A stretch of DNA of 64,000 nucleotides from Athripsodes cinereus (lineage: Eukaryota > Arthropoda > Insecta > Trichoptera > Leptoceridae), in the NCBI GenBank assembly GCA_947579605.1, contig OX388327.1, forward strand, positions 7,055,122 to 7,119,121, in the 5' to 3' direction. How positions within the stretch are numbered: the first letter of the stretch is position 1; every line of letters begins with the position of its first letter. The notes beneath the pieces are model-generated. The model did no database searches, was not told the origin of the DNA, and saw only the letters and a program-made list of their open reading frames with translations. Shown here in pieces: positions 1-10,959 of the stretch. The position numbers were made by a program, and so were the translations under genes.

Positions 1-714
1 GTTGTGAAAACTGCCCTTAACAAGTTGAATAAAAACAGTTTGAATTGTGTTTGATAAAAATTGAATATATTAGCTCAATTTATTGATTATTTTTATTCAC
101 AGCAAGTCCCTAAAGTATATGTAATAAAGAACATTTATTTACCACTATTGCATTATGTATACAATAAATAACATACCCTTTTTCTTGTTAACCCTTAAAC
201 ATTACTATTGGGAACACAAAGATGAAGTAAAACTCTTACTGTACATAAATTATTGTATTTAAGGTACTCCATCATTGAGTCGAAGTTGTTAAAAATGTCT
301 TTATGCAATAATAATATTTATTTTTACTTCTTTCATAAGAAATAGTTCATACAAAATAAATAATAAAAAAAATGGTGCACCTATCTCCCGGAAATTCCCA
401 CCACCTTCCCACCCTCATTTCTTGACAAAACCAAAATAGTTTTACAAGTTTAGTCATCTTACTAGGATTAGGGATGAAAAATTTTATCGATGTTTTTAGT
501 TCATCGTTTTTGTATTTTTTTTCTCTACTATTTTAATTTTATCTTACACAACATATTTTGTTACAAAAATAAATACTTCTATGTTTACTGTTTGTTTGTT
601 GGTGCTGTATATATTTTTTGCTGTAACTGTGGCGTATCACTGTTTTTTTTTTATTTAGGTATATTTTTATTTAACATGCGAAACCTTCAGAACGTTAACT
701 TATTTGAGACTTGA
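1..714. other. AT-rich stretch, no gene recognised
   Basis: Seen: very AT-rich sequence without a recognisable domain or repeat end. A 74-residue open frame at 490-714 (+) is made almost only of Phe, Tyr, Ile, Leu and Cys, as expected from T-rich DNA, so I do not call it a gene. Confidence 0.6.
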
Positions 715-850
715 ACATGGAACCCATCCTACATATTATATGTATATCGTCTCGTTAGTACCCATTATACAAGATTCATAATTATCTTAGTTTGGGACTT
801 AATCGATATGTGTGAACTGTCAAACTCTAGATTAGCAGAATGCTTCAGAA
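715..850 (+). repeat. SINE body fragment
   Basis: Seen: the segment around 745-815 (core CGTCTCGTTAGTACCCAT, then ACAAGATTCATAATTATCTTAG) matches the body of the complete tRNA-derived SINE at 12485-12710 on the other strand. The tRNA-like head is missing here. Known: insect tRNA-SINEs often carry a body with a 'TAGTACCCATAACACAAG'-like core. The rest of the stretch up to about 1075 is featureless AT-rich DNA. Confidence 0.5.
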
Positions 851-1074
851 ATTCCCGAGTATAAGCCACACTGAGAGCTTTATTTGAACCTACTTATGGT
901 GAAAATATACTCTTACAATATAAGAGTTTAAATTGTTGAATTTTTTTCTTCGCATAATAAATTCATTCCAAAAATTGACATTTATGATAAAAAAAATATA
1001 TTGTCATAATTTGTTTACATGTCCTTCATAACTGTATTATTTAAAATCAATAATTCACAAGTGAACTTTGATTC

Positions 1075-1435
1075 CGAATATTGGTATGGACTGACCACAT
1101 CGAAATTTTGAAGAAAGGCCAAATCAGTTAAGTTTGCAGTATACCGGAAATTAGAAGACTTAGAAACCCATTATCTCGGAAGCCTTAAGGCCAATCAGCC
1201 ATCGAAAGTAACTAAGTACTACATCATAAAAGAAACACCAAATTTTATCGATGATTTGAAAACAGCTCGGCTTCCCTATTCCACCTTCGTAAAACTTACA
1301 TCTTAAGATAAAAGCATTTGTGAATAGTTAGCGGTCCTGATACTTACTTGCCTTCCCCGCAAGGAGAGTGCTCTTGCGACAATAATATCTTAAAAAGATT
1401 CGAGGAGGAGGGGGGCTATACACTACTTGAAAACT
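1075..1435 (+). pseudogene. possible degraded coding remnant (LINE-like?)
   Basis: Seen: this stretch is less AT-rich than its surroundings. It reads for about 70 codons in one frame as a charged, protein-like string (KAKSVKFAVYRKLEDLE, then KANQPSKVTKYYI) with one early stop. It resembles the thumb/connection part of non-LTR reverse transcriptases ('..HIEKLKxKAK..LYRL..'), but no catalytic motif is present. It could also be an ordinary unique sequence. Confidence 0.2.
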
Positions 1436-1742
1436 AAAAAAGTTTTCTCAGCACTTAAAAATGTTAGCACTGAAAAAGAATCGCTAAATAATAATGGTGT
1501 TTGTAAATTTGTTGTCAAACCGTGGAAAAGAATAGTTTTTTTTAATAAAAAAGTTTGCAGGAAGGTTTTGCCAAAAGGCAGCAATTTTTTTCAGAATGTC
1601 TTTGATTCTTCTTGAATATTTTTGATTGTTGGTATTCCCGAAATGTAATCCCATTTTTTTAATAATGCGAGTGCTATGCAAAAAGCAGTTATTCTAAAAC
1701 GTGTAGTTCAAAAATTATCATTATTTAATAAAAAAAAAACAT

Positions 1743-1925
1743 ATACACTCTTTTTTGTAAAATTTCGAATATCTTTTAAAAGAGGGGTGTTTGTGTATTC
1801 AGCGATTTGCTACTTAGGTACGTCACCCGTTCTGCACATTTAAATTATGAACAGCTTGTAAGTTTATTAATAATGCTTTTTTTATCTGCTGGCTACCCCA
1901 CGTGTGGTTGATGCTGAGTGGTTAT
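1743..1925 (+). repeat. A-repeat copy, diverged
   Basis: Seen: near-complete order of A-repeat blocks: CACTCTTTTTTGTAA, a 'CAGCGAT...' block, then CTGCTGGCTACCCCACGTGTGG at the 3' end. The A-repeat is a dispersed unit of about 240 bp. Its sense strand is defined here as the one ending in a GGGATATGCCGTGATGG-like sequence. Confidence 0.6.
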
Positions 1926-2382
1926 ATAAATAGGTTCATAAATTCTTCGTTTAATTTTTCCTACAGAGATCGCCTTGGCCAAAAGCTGTTATGGTCTCAG
2001 TACAGGGTGACATTTTCAAGATAACAATAATAAAAACATTAAAATTCAGAATTTACACGAGTGTTAAAATTTAAAACAATGTCACGTACTTTTTGTGTTT
2101 CTAAATTAGTAGGTAGGTACTAAAATATAATTATAATACTTATAACTTAGTAGGTGGTTATACGGATAAGTACAAATTCAAATGGATTATTCGTTTCACC
2201 CAAACCACTTGATATATTTTATAAAATCCAAAATTTTAATGAGTCTGTAACCCATTGCTATGAATATTCATCAAATAACGTGAATAAGAATCTGACACGT
2301 CAATTATAAAATACTCTTCGTGTCCTTCCGTAACGCTTTTGTGTTTTTAATTAAATATTAAATAATAAAAACTCGGAAAAGA

Positions 2383-2500
2383 ATCGTCTGGACTCTTTTT
2401 TGTTAGTTTTCGGGTGTTCGATTATAGGCATTAATCATATTCAATTCAGCGATGAAGTATGCTGCCCATCTTGAATGTCTTAACTCAATTAATGAAGAGT
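2383..2500 (+). repeat. A-repeat, 5' and middle blocks only
   Basis: Seen: GACTCTTTTTTGTTAG, TTCGGGTGTTCG, then CAATTCAGCGATGAAGTATG and a 'CCCATCTTGAATGTCTTAA' block. The 3' terminal block is missing. Confidence 0.6.
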
Positions 2501-2595
2501 TTTATTATACCTATATCTTTTTTGTGATTTTTTTACAATATTTATGTCAAAAAATAAAATGTTTGATTTATTGGACGACAAAATAATATACCTAC

Positions 2596-3000
2596 TTCAT
2601 CATCATCATCGCCCTCAACGCTCCTCTCGGGAGCACAGGGCAGAAACCAGCCTCCTCCATTCAGAGCGTCTCTGTGCCAATTGCGTCACTTCTTTCCACG
2701 ACATTCCTTGCGCTCTGATATCGTTATCATAGGAACGGTGTATTGTGAAAGAGGGACGCCCGGGCCGACGGAACCCCTGCGGACGGAAAAACAGTGCTCT
2801 TTTTGGCCAACTATCATTAGGCATTCTCAAAACATGTCCCAGCCAGGACCATCGTCTCTCCTGTATTACGGAGATTACAGGTCTCTGCTGGGTGCGCCGG
2901 CGCACAGCATCATTTGTAACATGTTCATACCATTTGACATCCAAAATCCTTCTAAAACACCTGTTTTCAAAGCTTAGTATCTTCCGCTCCTGAGCCTTGA
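2596..3000 (-). mobile_element. RTE-1 LINE, 3' end (C-terminal ORF2 remnant)
   Basis: Seen on the minus strand: an open frame ending at 2615 with the order ERKILSFENRCFRRIL, VRRRTQQRP, RRWSWLGHVLRMP, a Gly-Arg-Pro basic patch, and a C-terminal SEWRRLVSALCS. This is the 'RWxWLGHVLRM' C-terminal domain that follows the reverse transcriptase in RTE-type non-LTR elements. Directly after the stop comes a (GAT)n run, a typical microsatellite tail. The catalytic reverse transcriptase and endonuclease are absent, so it is a dead 5'-truncated copy. Six other pieces of the family lie in this window (32.8, 40.3, 42.7, 43.7, 58.9 and 63.2 kb). Clade name is by motif memory, not by alignment. Confidence 0.8.
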
Positions 3001-3949
3001 TACCTACTTACCACCTAAATAATTTTGCACTGAACACTAAGTACCTATCGAATAAACGATTTCAAAATTCGTTTTGGTTAGCATAATTCATTAATTTATT
3101 TGATTCTTGAATTTTCTATTAATTTTATTATTCACAAAAAGAATCCCAAAACATTTATCTACCAATCGCATAAACAAAAATGATTCAGATGAATGAAATC
3201 GCACTTCTGCATGCCCTTCGCAAATTTCCTGTAATGTATTTTAATTAAATATTGATTATTCCATTTTTTAAGCAGTGATACCAACCAATTCTACAAGAAG
3301 GTATGCCATCCATTTTAAATGTCTCATCCAGACAATGAAAAAAAATCATACGATTTTCCCGAATATTATCCAAGCATTCTAACGCAGGCCGTGTATTTTC
3401 TACTATGTCTTTAGAATATTCAGTAAGTTACGCTCGCAAACTTCTTGCAATGTGCGACTATGTTCAAGGCACATACTCGTCCACTGAATCTAATACTGAT
3501 GTTGCTTTATAGCAAATTTACAGTTTTATAATAATATGTCTTATGATTAATTCTGAAAAATTCGACGGGCTGAAACCTAGCTTAAAATAATGTCCGCTAG
3601 ATGGTGTTTGATAGGTTAAGAATTTAGTAATTTTAATTCCAAAAATAAATTAATATGCACATTTTAATTTTCTCGCAGCTCTTGAAAACGATAGCACTAA
3701 CTACCAACTCAGAAAGTGTGTACCTACAAATAATAATAATAATAATATTATTATTAACTAAATGAAATAAAACATTTTAAAACCTTGTTCGAAATAATAA
3801 ATTGTGAAATACATTGTTTTATATTTTAAGAGTCATCAGATGTTTTATTGTAGGAACAGCAGATTTTTTTTTTTAATTTTTACGTAATATTTTTTATAAA
3901 CTATCTTTTTTTGATTTAAATTGACGTGTCACCACGTGTTGTCCTCGGT

Positions 3950-4025
3950 AAAGGATACATCTGCCACTCTTTTTTGTAAGTTTTCGAATGGCATGTAGAA
4001 ATAAGTTTTCATAAAATGTCATAAA
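3950..4025 (+). repeat. A-repeat 5' block
   Basis: Seen: CACTCTTTTTTGTAAGTTTT followed by CGAATGGCATGTAG, the 5' block of the A-repeat, truncated at its 3' side. A weaker middle block (GTATGCCATCCATTTTAAATG) sits at about 3300-3330. Confidence 0.5.
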
Positions 4026-4029
4026 AAAA

Positions 4030-4880
4030 GTATTTTTCATCAACTGAAACCATTGTCGACACGGGCAGTCGTAAACGAGTGCATAACGAATGTATTCCTA
4101 ATAAACGAGGGATTATTGAAAAATTACGATTTATGAGGTTATATGAACACTTTAAAATAGGGTTATGTATGAATTATGTTTTTGTGTTTTATATAATACT
4201 GTATGTCTTCATATAATGTAATATCTGAAGTGTATCTATAATAAATAAATAAAATAACCATTAAAAATAGAATAGAACAAGAAGTTTAACATCTTCACTG
4301 TAGAAATGAGGTTTACCCCGCATCCTGATTGCCTCAACTTGTTGACGTAGAGAACACGGTTTTTATGTTCATTATTAAATCCAGCTAGCCCCACTGCCAA
4401 CCCCACTTGAGGAAGACATTAATTAGTTGCCATATTTGCGAAATATTTCAAATATTTATCAGAATTAAGGGTCAAAAATGCACATTTAATTGAATTTTAA
4501 CGCAAACTATTAATTCTAAATGTATTCATAACAATATGTTTATGTCGCCGCCTGATATTTAAATTAGCCAGTTAACTAAATGGCTAGGTCGCTATAGGCG
4601 GTTAGCAAAATGTCGACATTCAATTGAATTTATAGCCGTTTCGTTAAATCACAATGACGTGCCTAACATTCAACATTCTGCCTGATCGAAACTAGTCCGA
4701 TTGTGGAAATAAAGTTACATTATATAATAAAGTAAAATATTATTTATAAGATTATGGCAACCCGTCCCTTGTGGGATGATTTGTGCCAAGTACAATATTT
4801 TTAGAAGATATCACGTAATATTAAGGCATTAATTTATAAGATAATAAAATTTCTTTTGGCGGATTTTAAAATCTTGAGAT
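4030..4880. other. AT-rich stretch, no gene recognised
   Basis: No coding signal or repeat end found. A short block at 4757-4790 (GGATGATTTGTGCCAAGT) recurs at 12455-12472. It may be part of an unrecognised repeat. Confidence 0.5.
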
Positions 4881-4889
4881 AAGCAGTTG

Positions 4890-5075
4890 AGTTGAGTTCT
4901 TCGGTAGCCTGGAGGTAGAGTCTCGGCCTCGTGAGCAAGGGGACCGTGGTTCGATCCCAGGTGCCGGCAAATTCCCCTTTCACGACACAAGCTTTTAGCT
5001 TACTGTGAAAGGTGTATAAGGTTGTATTTGAGTTTATAACAAAACCCAGATATATCTTTTTTAAAAAAAAAACAC
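4890..5075 (+). repeat. tRNA-derived SINE
   Basis: Seen: a tRNA-like head at about 4896-4969 with an A-box-like TAGCCTGGAGGTAGAGTC and a B-box GTGGTTCGATCCCAGG, ending TGCCGGCA. It is followed by a body with ACACAAGCTTTTAGCTTACT and a 3' part GGTGTATAAGGTTGTATTTG. Known: internal Pol III A and B boxes plus a non-tRNA body define tRNA-SINEs. The anticodon arm is not clean and CCA context is absent, so this is not a functional tRNA gene. Confidence 0.75.
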
Positions 5076-5179
5076 ACATAGAGGGTATCAGTGTGCAAGA
5101 GGCAAGACATGTTGATCAGATACTGGACTTCAGTTATCTCATAATACAAGTTAAAAGAGATTCCACATCGAGCTCGCAC

Positions 5180-6160
5180 TCGCAAAAAGGGGACGAGACC
5201 AAACCTAACCTAAATAGATGACTGTGTAATATGTGGTGATTAAAGCGCATGCGAGTTAATGAGACAATCTCCGACCTGGAAAACTTGGAATTATGGAACC
5301 ATGGCTTTCTGGTGATAGACTCCTTGATACACTGATCCCTTTATCCTACCGATCTCGTTCCAATAGTTGGTCTAATCAGACATAGCTCTGAACAAGACAG
5401 TACGCTTAATGTCATTCAGGGGGAGTTCAAAATTATCAGGAACTAATACTTTCCAAAAGCCTATATTTGGTGTACATTTAAAAAATATCAGAAAGAAAAT
5501 TTTAATTGTGAAATAAAATAATATTTATTAATTATTAGTTTAAAACTGGAATAAGACACAAATAAATGAGAAAACAATACCATTGAAAGTAAAAAAAAAA
5601 CATAAAAACATGACTAATCAGTATAAAATCACAACATTTACAATGGTCAATGGTCATGCCGATAGAATCAGTTTAGTTCCTTAATTTGACACTGTGGCGC
5701 TAGAATTAATAAACTTTGTGTAACAATCCGACTAGTCATTCGGTTAACTGGTCAATCCAACAATTTGTCAGTGACATATCTGTGTAGTCATTATATAAGT
5801 AAGAATAATGGCTGCAATCAAAACAGCAAATCTGTTTCTTCCAGCGAATCGGATCCCTGAAAACTCCATATGAAATATGAAGATCATGATGTCATCATTT
5901 CATTGTAGATATTGTTGGATAGAATATTTCGTGTATTATTATGTATGTATAAATATCCTTTAATAAATTATTGTACATAGCTATGTGATTGATGTCCAGG
6001 AAAATGTTTGGGAATGATGTGTTCCACGAAACGGTGAAGCGTAACATAAAAACAGTAAATAAAAAATAAATAAAACTTTGTGTAATTAATATCGTTGACC
6101 GACGGTACTTGGTGAAAGTTCATGGTAAATTTATAAAAATTAAGCACTTCGCAAAGCTTC
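5180..6160. other. unannotated AT-rich stretch
   Basis: No gene recognised. A possible retroelement tail with AAATAAAAAATAAATAAA lies at about 6056-6075. Confidence 0.4.
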
Positions 6161-6179
6161 ACATTTTGACCATATAATC

Positions 6180-6342
6180 TGTATATTACTGATTATACTG
6201 TCAGCCTCGATACAGACTTTAACCTAGTGAGGTGGCAAAGTGGAATTAGTTTTATTGGCATATTGTGGATATTTGAACTGTATTTGATTGTACATAACAT
6301 TTGCTTATTTGAGGAAATAAACGAATTTGAATTTGAATGAGA
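6180..6342 (+). mobile_element. LINE 3'-UTR tail with (GAATTT)n
   Basis: Seen: AGGAAATAAACGAATTTGAATTTGAAT, i.e. a poly-A-signal-like AATAAA followed by a short GAATTT tandem. This form of 3' terminus is common in insect non-LTR elements. No coding part is left. Confidence 0.45.
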
Positions 6343-6349
6343 GGAGAAA

Positions 6350-6560
6350 ATTATGCCATCCTACAATTGGTCATAGAAGGGAAGATTGAGGGCCATAGAC
6401 GAGCTGGAAGAAAGCGGCTTTCTTGGCTTCAAAAAATTCGATAGTGGACCAGGATGAGAGATGTGGAGGAGCTTCTTCGTGCTGCCCAGAATAGACAAGA
6501 TTTCACCCAGATTATCGTCAACATCGGGGGAACCTGACAAGACAGGTAAAAAACAAGAAT
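6350..6560 (+). mobile_element. LINE-4, 3' end (C-terminal ORF2 remnant)
   Basis: Seen: reading through one stop, LQLVIEGKIEGHRRAGRKR, SWLQKIR, WTRMRDVEELLRAAQNRQDF, then a C-terminal Ile-Val-Asn-Ile-Gly-Gly. This is the 'GKIEGKRGRGRR..SWLRNIRxWT..ELxxAAQNR' end of an RTE-like non-LTR retrotransposon. Sister pieces lie at 35.8-36.1 kb and 54.54-54.69 kb. It joins directly to another LINE end on its right. Confidence 0.75.
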
Positions 6561-7096
6561 AAAGCGCAATTAAAAACAGTCTATTATGCGCTATTTCAAT
6601 CAATCATTCAGTATGGTATACTAGGATGGGGAGGTGCTTACCCAACAAATCTTTATCCTCTTGAAGTAACACAGAGACTTATTCTCAAAATATTTATGAA
6701 GAAGCCTAGAGATTATTCAACGAGTAGACTCTTCTCGGAAATAAAAGTGCTGACACTAAAACAAATCTTTAGAAAATACGCGTTGCTACAAGTGGTGAAA
6801 GAACGAGAGTCGCAGACTACCTCCAGTACTGAAACCTCCAGGATTCTAAGGGCGATCAACTGTATACCAATTCCACTGTGCAACAAAGATATAGCCCAAA
6901 GACATTACACATACCTGGGTGTGAAATACTTCAATGATCTGCCCAGTGAAACGCGCGCTATCAAAGACTACGAGAAACTCAGGAAAGAGGTGGTGAAGCG
7001 CATCCTGTCACCGATGATGAGGTCCGAGTGAATGAGTTGGTATGTCAGTGTTCAATGCATGTGTGTGCTTGTGCGCGCGTTATGCGCGTGTTGTAA

Positions 7097-7132
<36 letters not shown>

Positions 7133-7446
7133 GTGTGTGTGTGTGTGTGTGTGAGGGTGTGTGTGTGTGTGTGTGTGTGTGAGGGTGTGTGTGTGAGGGT
7201 GTGCGCGCGCGCGTGTGTGTGAGGGTGAGGGTGTGTGTGTTTGTAAGGGTGCGTGAGTGTGTGTGTGCGTGTGTGTGAGAGAGAGACAGTGAATAAATGT
7301 ATGTTTATATCTTCATCATGTTAACCCTCCTTTACACAAGACTTGTCTCTATAAGGAGGATGTTTAGATTTAAGTTTTATCAAATAGTCTATGTATTGTA
7401 ATGTCTGTATAATTATTGTTAAATAAAATAAATAAATAAATAAATA
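6561..7446 (+). mobile_element. CR1/Jockey-group LINE 3' end with expanded GT microsatellite
   Basis: Seen: an uninterrupted frame from about 6570 to the stop at 7029-7031, running TVYYALFQSIIQYGILGWGG, ..RLILKIFMKKPR.., CNKDIAQRHYTYLGVKYFND, LPSETRAIKDYEKLRKE. This is the C-terminal tail found after the reverse transcriptase in CR1/Jockey-group elements (SIIQYGI.. and YLGxKYFNxLP). The 3' UTR contains a long GT tract (7084-7285), then AATAAATG and a terminal (AATA)n run at 7427-7446. Upstream reverse transcriptase is missing (5' truncation). Confidence 0.8.
7084..7290. repeat. interrupted (GT)n microsatellite
   Basis: Seen: about 200 bp of GT dinucleotides broken by a recurring GAGGGT and a CGCGCGCG patch. 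It ends in GAGAGAGAGACAG. Confidence 0.95.
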
Positions 7447-7480
7447 TTTAGTACTACCACTCTGCCTTTTATGATCGCGA

Positions 7481-7514
7481 GTCGGTTTTCAAGAGCTTCG
7501 GCTCTCATCATCAG
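7481..7514 (-). ncRNA. hammerhead-ribozyme-like core, relic
   Basis: Seen on the minus strand: CTGATGA, then a stem GAGAGC-CGAA-GCTCTT, then GAAAA. This is the order of the hammerhead catalytic core (CUGAUGA, stem II, GAAA). Helix I is not evident, so activity is doubtful. Known: Penelope-like retroelements carry hammerhead motifs in their terminal repeats. Confidence 0.4.
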
Positions 7515-7562
7515 GATTTCTACCAGTTAACCTCACTCGTGGGAAATGCCGAGATGGTGTAA
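7515..7562 (+). repeat. A-repeat 3' end
   Basis: Seen: CAGTTAACCTCACTCGTGGG followed by AAATGCCGAGATGGTG, the A-repeat 3' terminal block only. Confidence 0.55.
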
Positions 7563-7884
7563 AAATAAAATATATCCTAATAATTTTTAATGACATTGTG
7601 CAAATATGTCAATGTGTCAAATAATCATAAAATATTTTTCACACATTCAGGGAATTCATTATAATCGTTGAAATTGTCGTATTGTACATCTTCAAAATGC
7701 TAACCAGCTACATCCATTTCCCTACAATAATTCCACCAAGTTATACAATGTAGGTACATACTAACTTAACTATTACATTCTACAACCTACTGAACATAGA
7801 TTTATATTATTATAGGCAGAGGTGGACGATTAACGAATTAATTATCTTTGAAGTGGTCAAAACCTGATGATATACATAAATCTA

Positions 7885-7985
7885 GATTTTCAATAGGGAG
7901 ATCCTGGGTTCGATTACTCTTGACCTATTCGACACAAGCACGTTGTTTACTGTGTGGATGTTTTAGGTATTTGGCGGGAGATGTG
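7885..7985 (+). repeat. degenerate tRNA-SINE piece
   Basis: Seen: B-box-like CCTGGGTTCGATTACTC followed by a body resembling the SINE at 4890 (CGACACAAGCACGTTGTTTACTGTG). The A box is not recognisable. Confidence 0.4.
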
Positions 7986-8039
7986 GTCACTGACAACAGT
8001 AAAAAATCAAAAACTAATTAGAGACGTATCCCAACAACC

Positions 8040-8345
8040 ATCTAGATTTCTCCTCCCAAGAAAACTTTGGTGAACGCTGAACCGATTCAGATGCGGAGTC
8101 GGTTGCACAGCGTACCACTTACACCGGTGGGGACTTACCAATTCCCCGATATGTGCATGTGGAGAAATCCAAACAACGGAACATATTTATACATAACTGA
8201 CCACTGTCCTATATTCTCATTCACTGGAGGTATACAAGGCCTCCATTCTGTAACAGAATGATGACGCAAAATCATGGCTACGGACCCTCGAAATTCAAGT
8301 CTAGCGGGCCATAAGAAGAAGAAGAAGAAGAAGAAGGAGGTATTT
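8040..8345 (+). mobile_element. LINE 3' end with CxCG zinc-knuckle-like C-terminus
   Basis: Seen: one frame reads LNRFRCGVGCTAYHLHRWGL, ICACGEIQTTEHIYT, a stop, then LEVYKASIL..AKSWLRTLEIQV and a (GAA)n tail at 8311-8338. This matches the 'RxRxGhGrCaxxLhxWGLxxSpxCxCGxxxQTxxHI' C-terminal region of several insect non-LTR ORF2 proteins. It is interrupted by stops and 5'-truncated. Confidence 0.7.
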
Positions 8346-8504
8346 TAGGGTCGATTACAAACCGAGATATATAATAAAATGTTACTTAGAGAAATGTAGT
8401 TCTATCGCTAGAATCAGTTATGAATACATCATTAATTTAGTTTTGGACTCTCTGACATGAAGAATATTACCCAACAGACACCTCATTATAGTTTAGTTAT
8501 AGTT

Positions 8505-8610
8505 TATAGTTTACCAATTGTCCATGTAGCGTATTTTCCCTCCTGTCTCGGCTAGCTCACTGCATGTATCTTCAGAGGTCGTGGATTGGTTGATTAGGGC
8601 ACAAGGCTGA
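8505..8610 (-). mobile_element. possible LINE C-terminal scrap
   Basis: Seen on minus: NQSTTSEDTCSELAETGGKI then RYMDNW and stop, followed by an ACTATA-type simple repeat. It resembles the 'C-T-x-E-D-L...A...A-RYW' last residues seen in the LINE remnant at 37.2 kb. Short and diverged. Confidence 0.35.
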
Positions 8611-8619
8611 TAAATACAC

Positions 8620-9700
8620 AGGATGTTCAGATACAAACGTTTTCCTTTTATTGGATCTTTGTTGCAATACACTGCGGACGGGGTAGCCTCCATCGACGGC
8701 CGTCCATACTATTAAACCATCCGACCTTTCGTCATGGGTGCCAGGCGCTCACGACCCCCTTCTGTGAGGTTCCCCAGATACAGATGTCGATACGGATAAG
8801 CAGGCGACTCGTCCAGCTCAATTAGCGACCCGGGAACTAGAACCGCCTCTGTTGGCAATTATCATCATAATTATTAGACACTGACAGAACACTTTTCATC
8901 TGTATTGAATTTAAGTTAATATTGTGATTTATCTAACATATAGCCTTAAGAGACTTACCACGATATCTGCGGTTATATACAAGTGTCCGGGTCCCACAAT
9001 TTATATAATTTTCACTGCCTTTATTTACACGTAATTATCTCCATCCTCTTTGAGGTTATTCCCGATCAGATGTTCTAATTACAAGACATTGGTTCACTGA
9101 TATTTGGTCGCCACGAGGTGACACCAAAGAAAATTTACTAACTGAAGACGTATGTCTTCCAACTGTCCCGGAGTCCTCTTAAAAAGTGAACTCTTCACAT
9201 GTTTTCTGCCGGTCAGTATTTTATTTCTCCGACTTTGTAACAATAACGCGTTTGACTTCTGACAACTCATTGCGGTGTTGCCATAAGGCGAAATGTGGCT
9301 GATAAGAAAAATTAAACCACCAATAATAATATCATGCTACATCCATTCGCACAACCAACAGACTGTGCACACTCCTTTTTGTATGAAACAGGAAAGGTGT
9401 ACCGATGCTTACGAATAGGCTTAGGCTGGTTTAAGTGCACTTTATCCATGGTACGTTCACCAATCCCACCAATTCCTGTTTCAAACTACCATGTTCGACA
9501 TATTCTGTTGAGCATACATGTCAACTAACAGCAACCATCTTTATGATTGTGTTCGAGGTTGTTGACAATCTATCGTTTGATTGTCAACCCGAAACACTTA
9601 ATGGCGCCGGAGAACGATTGTGTGAACTGAACTATCTCTGTTGTTCAGTTATTGTTCAGTTATTGACATGAACTGTACTTTTTTTTAACTATTACTACAA
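8620..9700. other. less AT-rich unannotated stretch
   Basis: The base composition around 8640-8850 and 9330-9620 is nearer balance than the neighbours. A 78-residue frame at 9435-9671 (+) and a 64-residue one at 9334-9528 (+) have no recognisable motif, no start context and no splice sites that I could defend. They may be decayed element or exon sequence. Confidence 0.3.
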
Positions 9701-9705
9701 TAACT

Positions 9706-9758
9706 ACTATACCATCACGGCGTTTCCCACAAGCGGGATTAATTGCATGTAATAGGTA
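9706..9758 (-). repeat. A-repeat 3' end
   Basis: Seen on plus as the reverse complement: TACCATCACGGCGTTTCCCA, ACAAGCGGG, TTGCATGTAATA. Only the terminal ~50 bp are retained. Confidence 0.6.
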
Positions 9759-9759
9759 C

Positions 9760-10930
9760 CTACATATATAACAAATCAAACAACTTACAACTGAGCACCT
9801 ATAGTTTAATCCAAGGAAATTGTACGTCATTTACGGATTAATAATGTTAAATTTTTGATTGACCGTACCCAACTCTGAGTATTGATATAAAATACGATGA
9901 TAGTTTTTATGTATGTGTATATAACCTAAATACTAATACAATTGTAACATATTTACATCATTTATGTGTATTGTTTTTTAATAGTGGTAGTGGTTATAAA
10001 GGATGGCATATAAAAATATAATTATTTTAAAATAGGTACTCAATTTTTAAAGGTAAATTTTATAAAGGTAAATTTTATAAAGGTAGGTACTCTTATGTAT
10101 GTTTATCTTATAAAATAAGTGAAATGTTTAAAAATAAATAAATATCAAGTTTATTTTATACTCAAAACTAAATACATAATAAAATAAATAAACTTTCGTA
10201 TTTCTAATGATCTGGTGAAATTGAGCATTTTCCCTTCCCAAATTTAAAAAAAAATAAAAATTTTCCCTAATGGAGACAACCTGTGGACTCATCCAATGTA
10301 CCAAATACCTTGACAGTTTAATATCAAATTAAACGTAAAATTGATGAATGCACTTGTGGAAAATTATTAAATTGGTAAAACGGGACCAAAATATAAGTTT
10401 TTTGTGAGCCACGGTTTATGATTCTAATATATTTTGCGGTCAGTATTGTTTATGACGCTCGTTACTGTATTGTTGTTCTCCATTCCATATTATCCCATAT
10501 CCCATATCCCTATTCCTACTCTACAATGTACACTTCTAGATATCGTCCTAATCCTTATCCTCCATAGTTGGTATATAATATCTATTCTTCATAATATTAT
10601 GTATAAAGTATCTATATTTCTATCTTTTATATCATTTTCTATACTACGATCCCTTCGATTACAGTCAATCCTGGATTAATTCATTCACACCATCACGGCA
10701 TTTCTCACCAGCCAGTAGACTAAATTTATTTCATTTGCTTACTGTGGGGCTTAAATTTAAGGTAGGTAAATTTTATTTCTTTCTTAGAACCATGTTTTTT
10801 TTTTTAAATAAATACGTTCCAGTGGCGGGACTAGGTTTTTTTTATGTTGGCCTTGCTGTCGTTTTTATTTTTTTTCTTATAATTTTCATAATTTGGTAAA
10901 AGAATCAAAGACATCACAAGGCTTTTGACA
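9760..10930. other. AT-rich stretch, no gene recognised
   Basis: Apart from the A-repeat end at 10685-10740, only simple AT-rich sequence is seen. A short tandem (AAAGGTAAATTTTAT, two and a half copies) lies at 10050-10085. Confidence 0.5.
10685..10740 (-). repeat. A-repeat 3' end
   Basis: Seen: CACCATCACGGCATTTCTCA, CCAGCCAGTAGAC, TTCATTTGC. It is internally shortened (the GTGGGG block is lost). Confidence 0.55.
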
Positions 10931-10959
10931 TTGGTACTGATATATGAGATATTTTACGA

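Noticed and set aside
490..714. 74-residue Phe/Tyr/Cys-rich open frame resembling a membrane peptide
   Set aside because: Composition is what T-rich DNA gives by chance; no conserved motif and no gene context.
4896..4969. tRNA gene
   Set aside because: A and B boxes are present but the anticodon arm does not fold cleanly and a SINE body follows. The same holds for 12610-12705 and 14165-14262 (minus).
9334..9671. overlapping frames as a small gene
   Set aside because: Two frames compete, no motif, no consistent splice sites.
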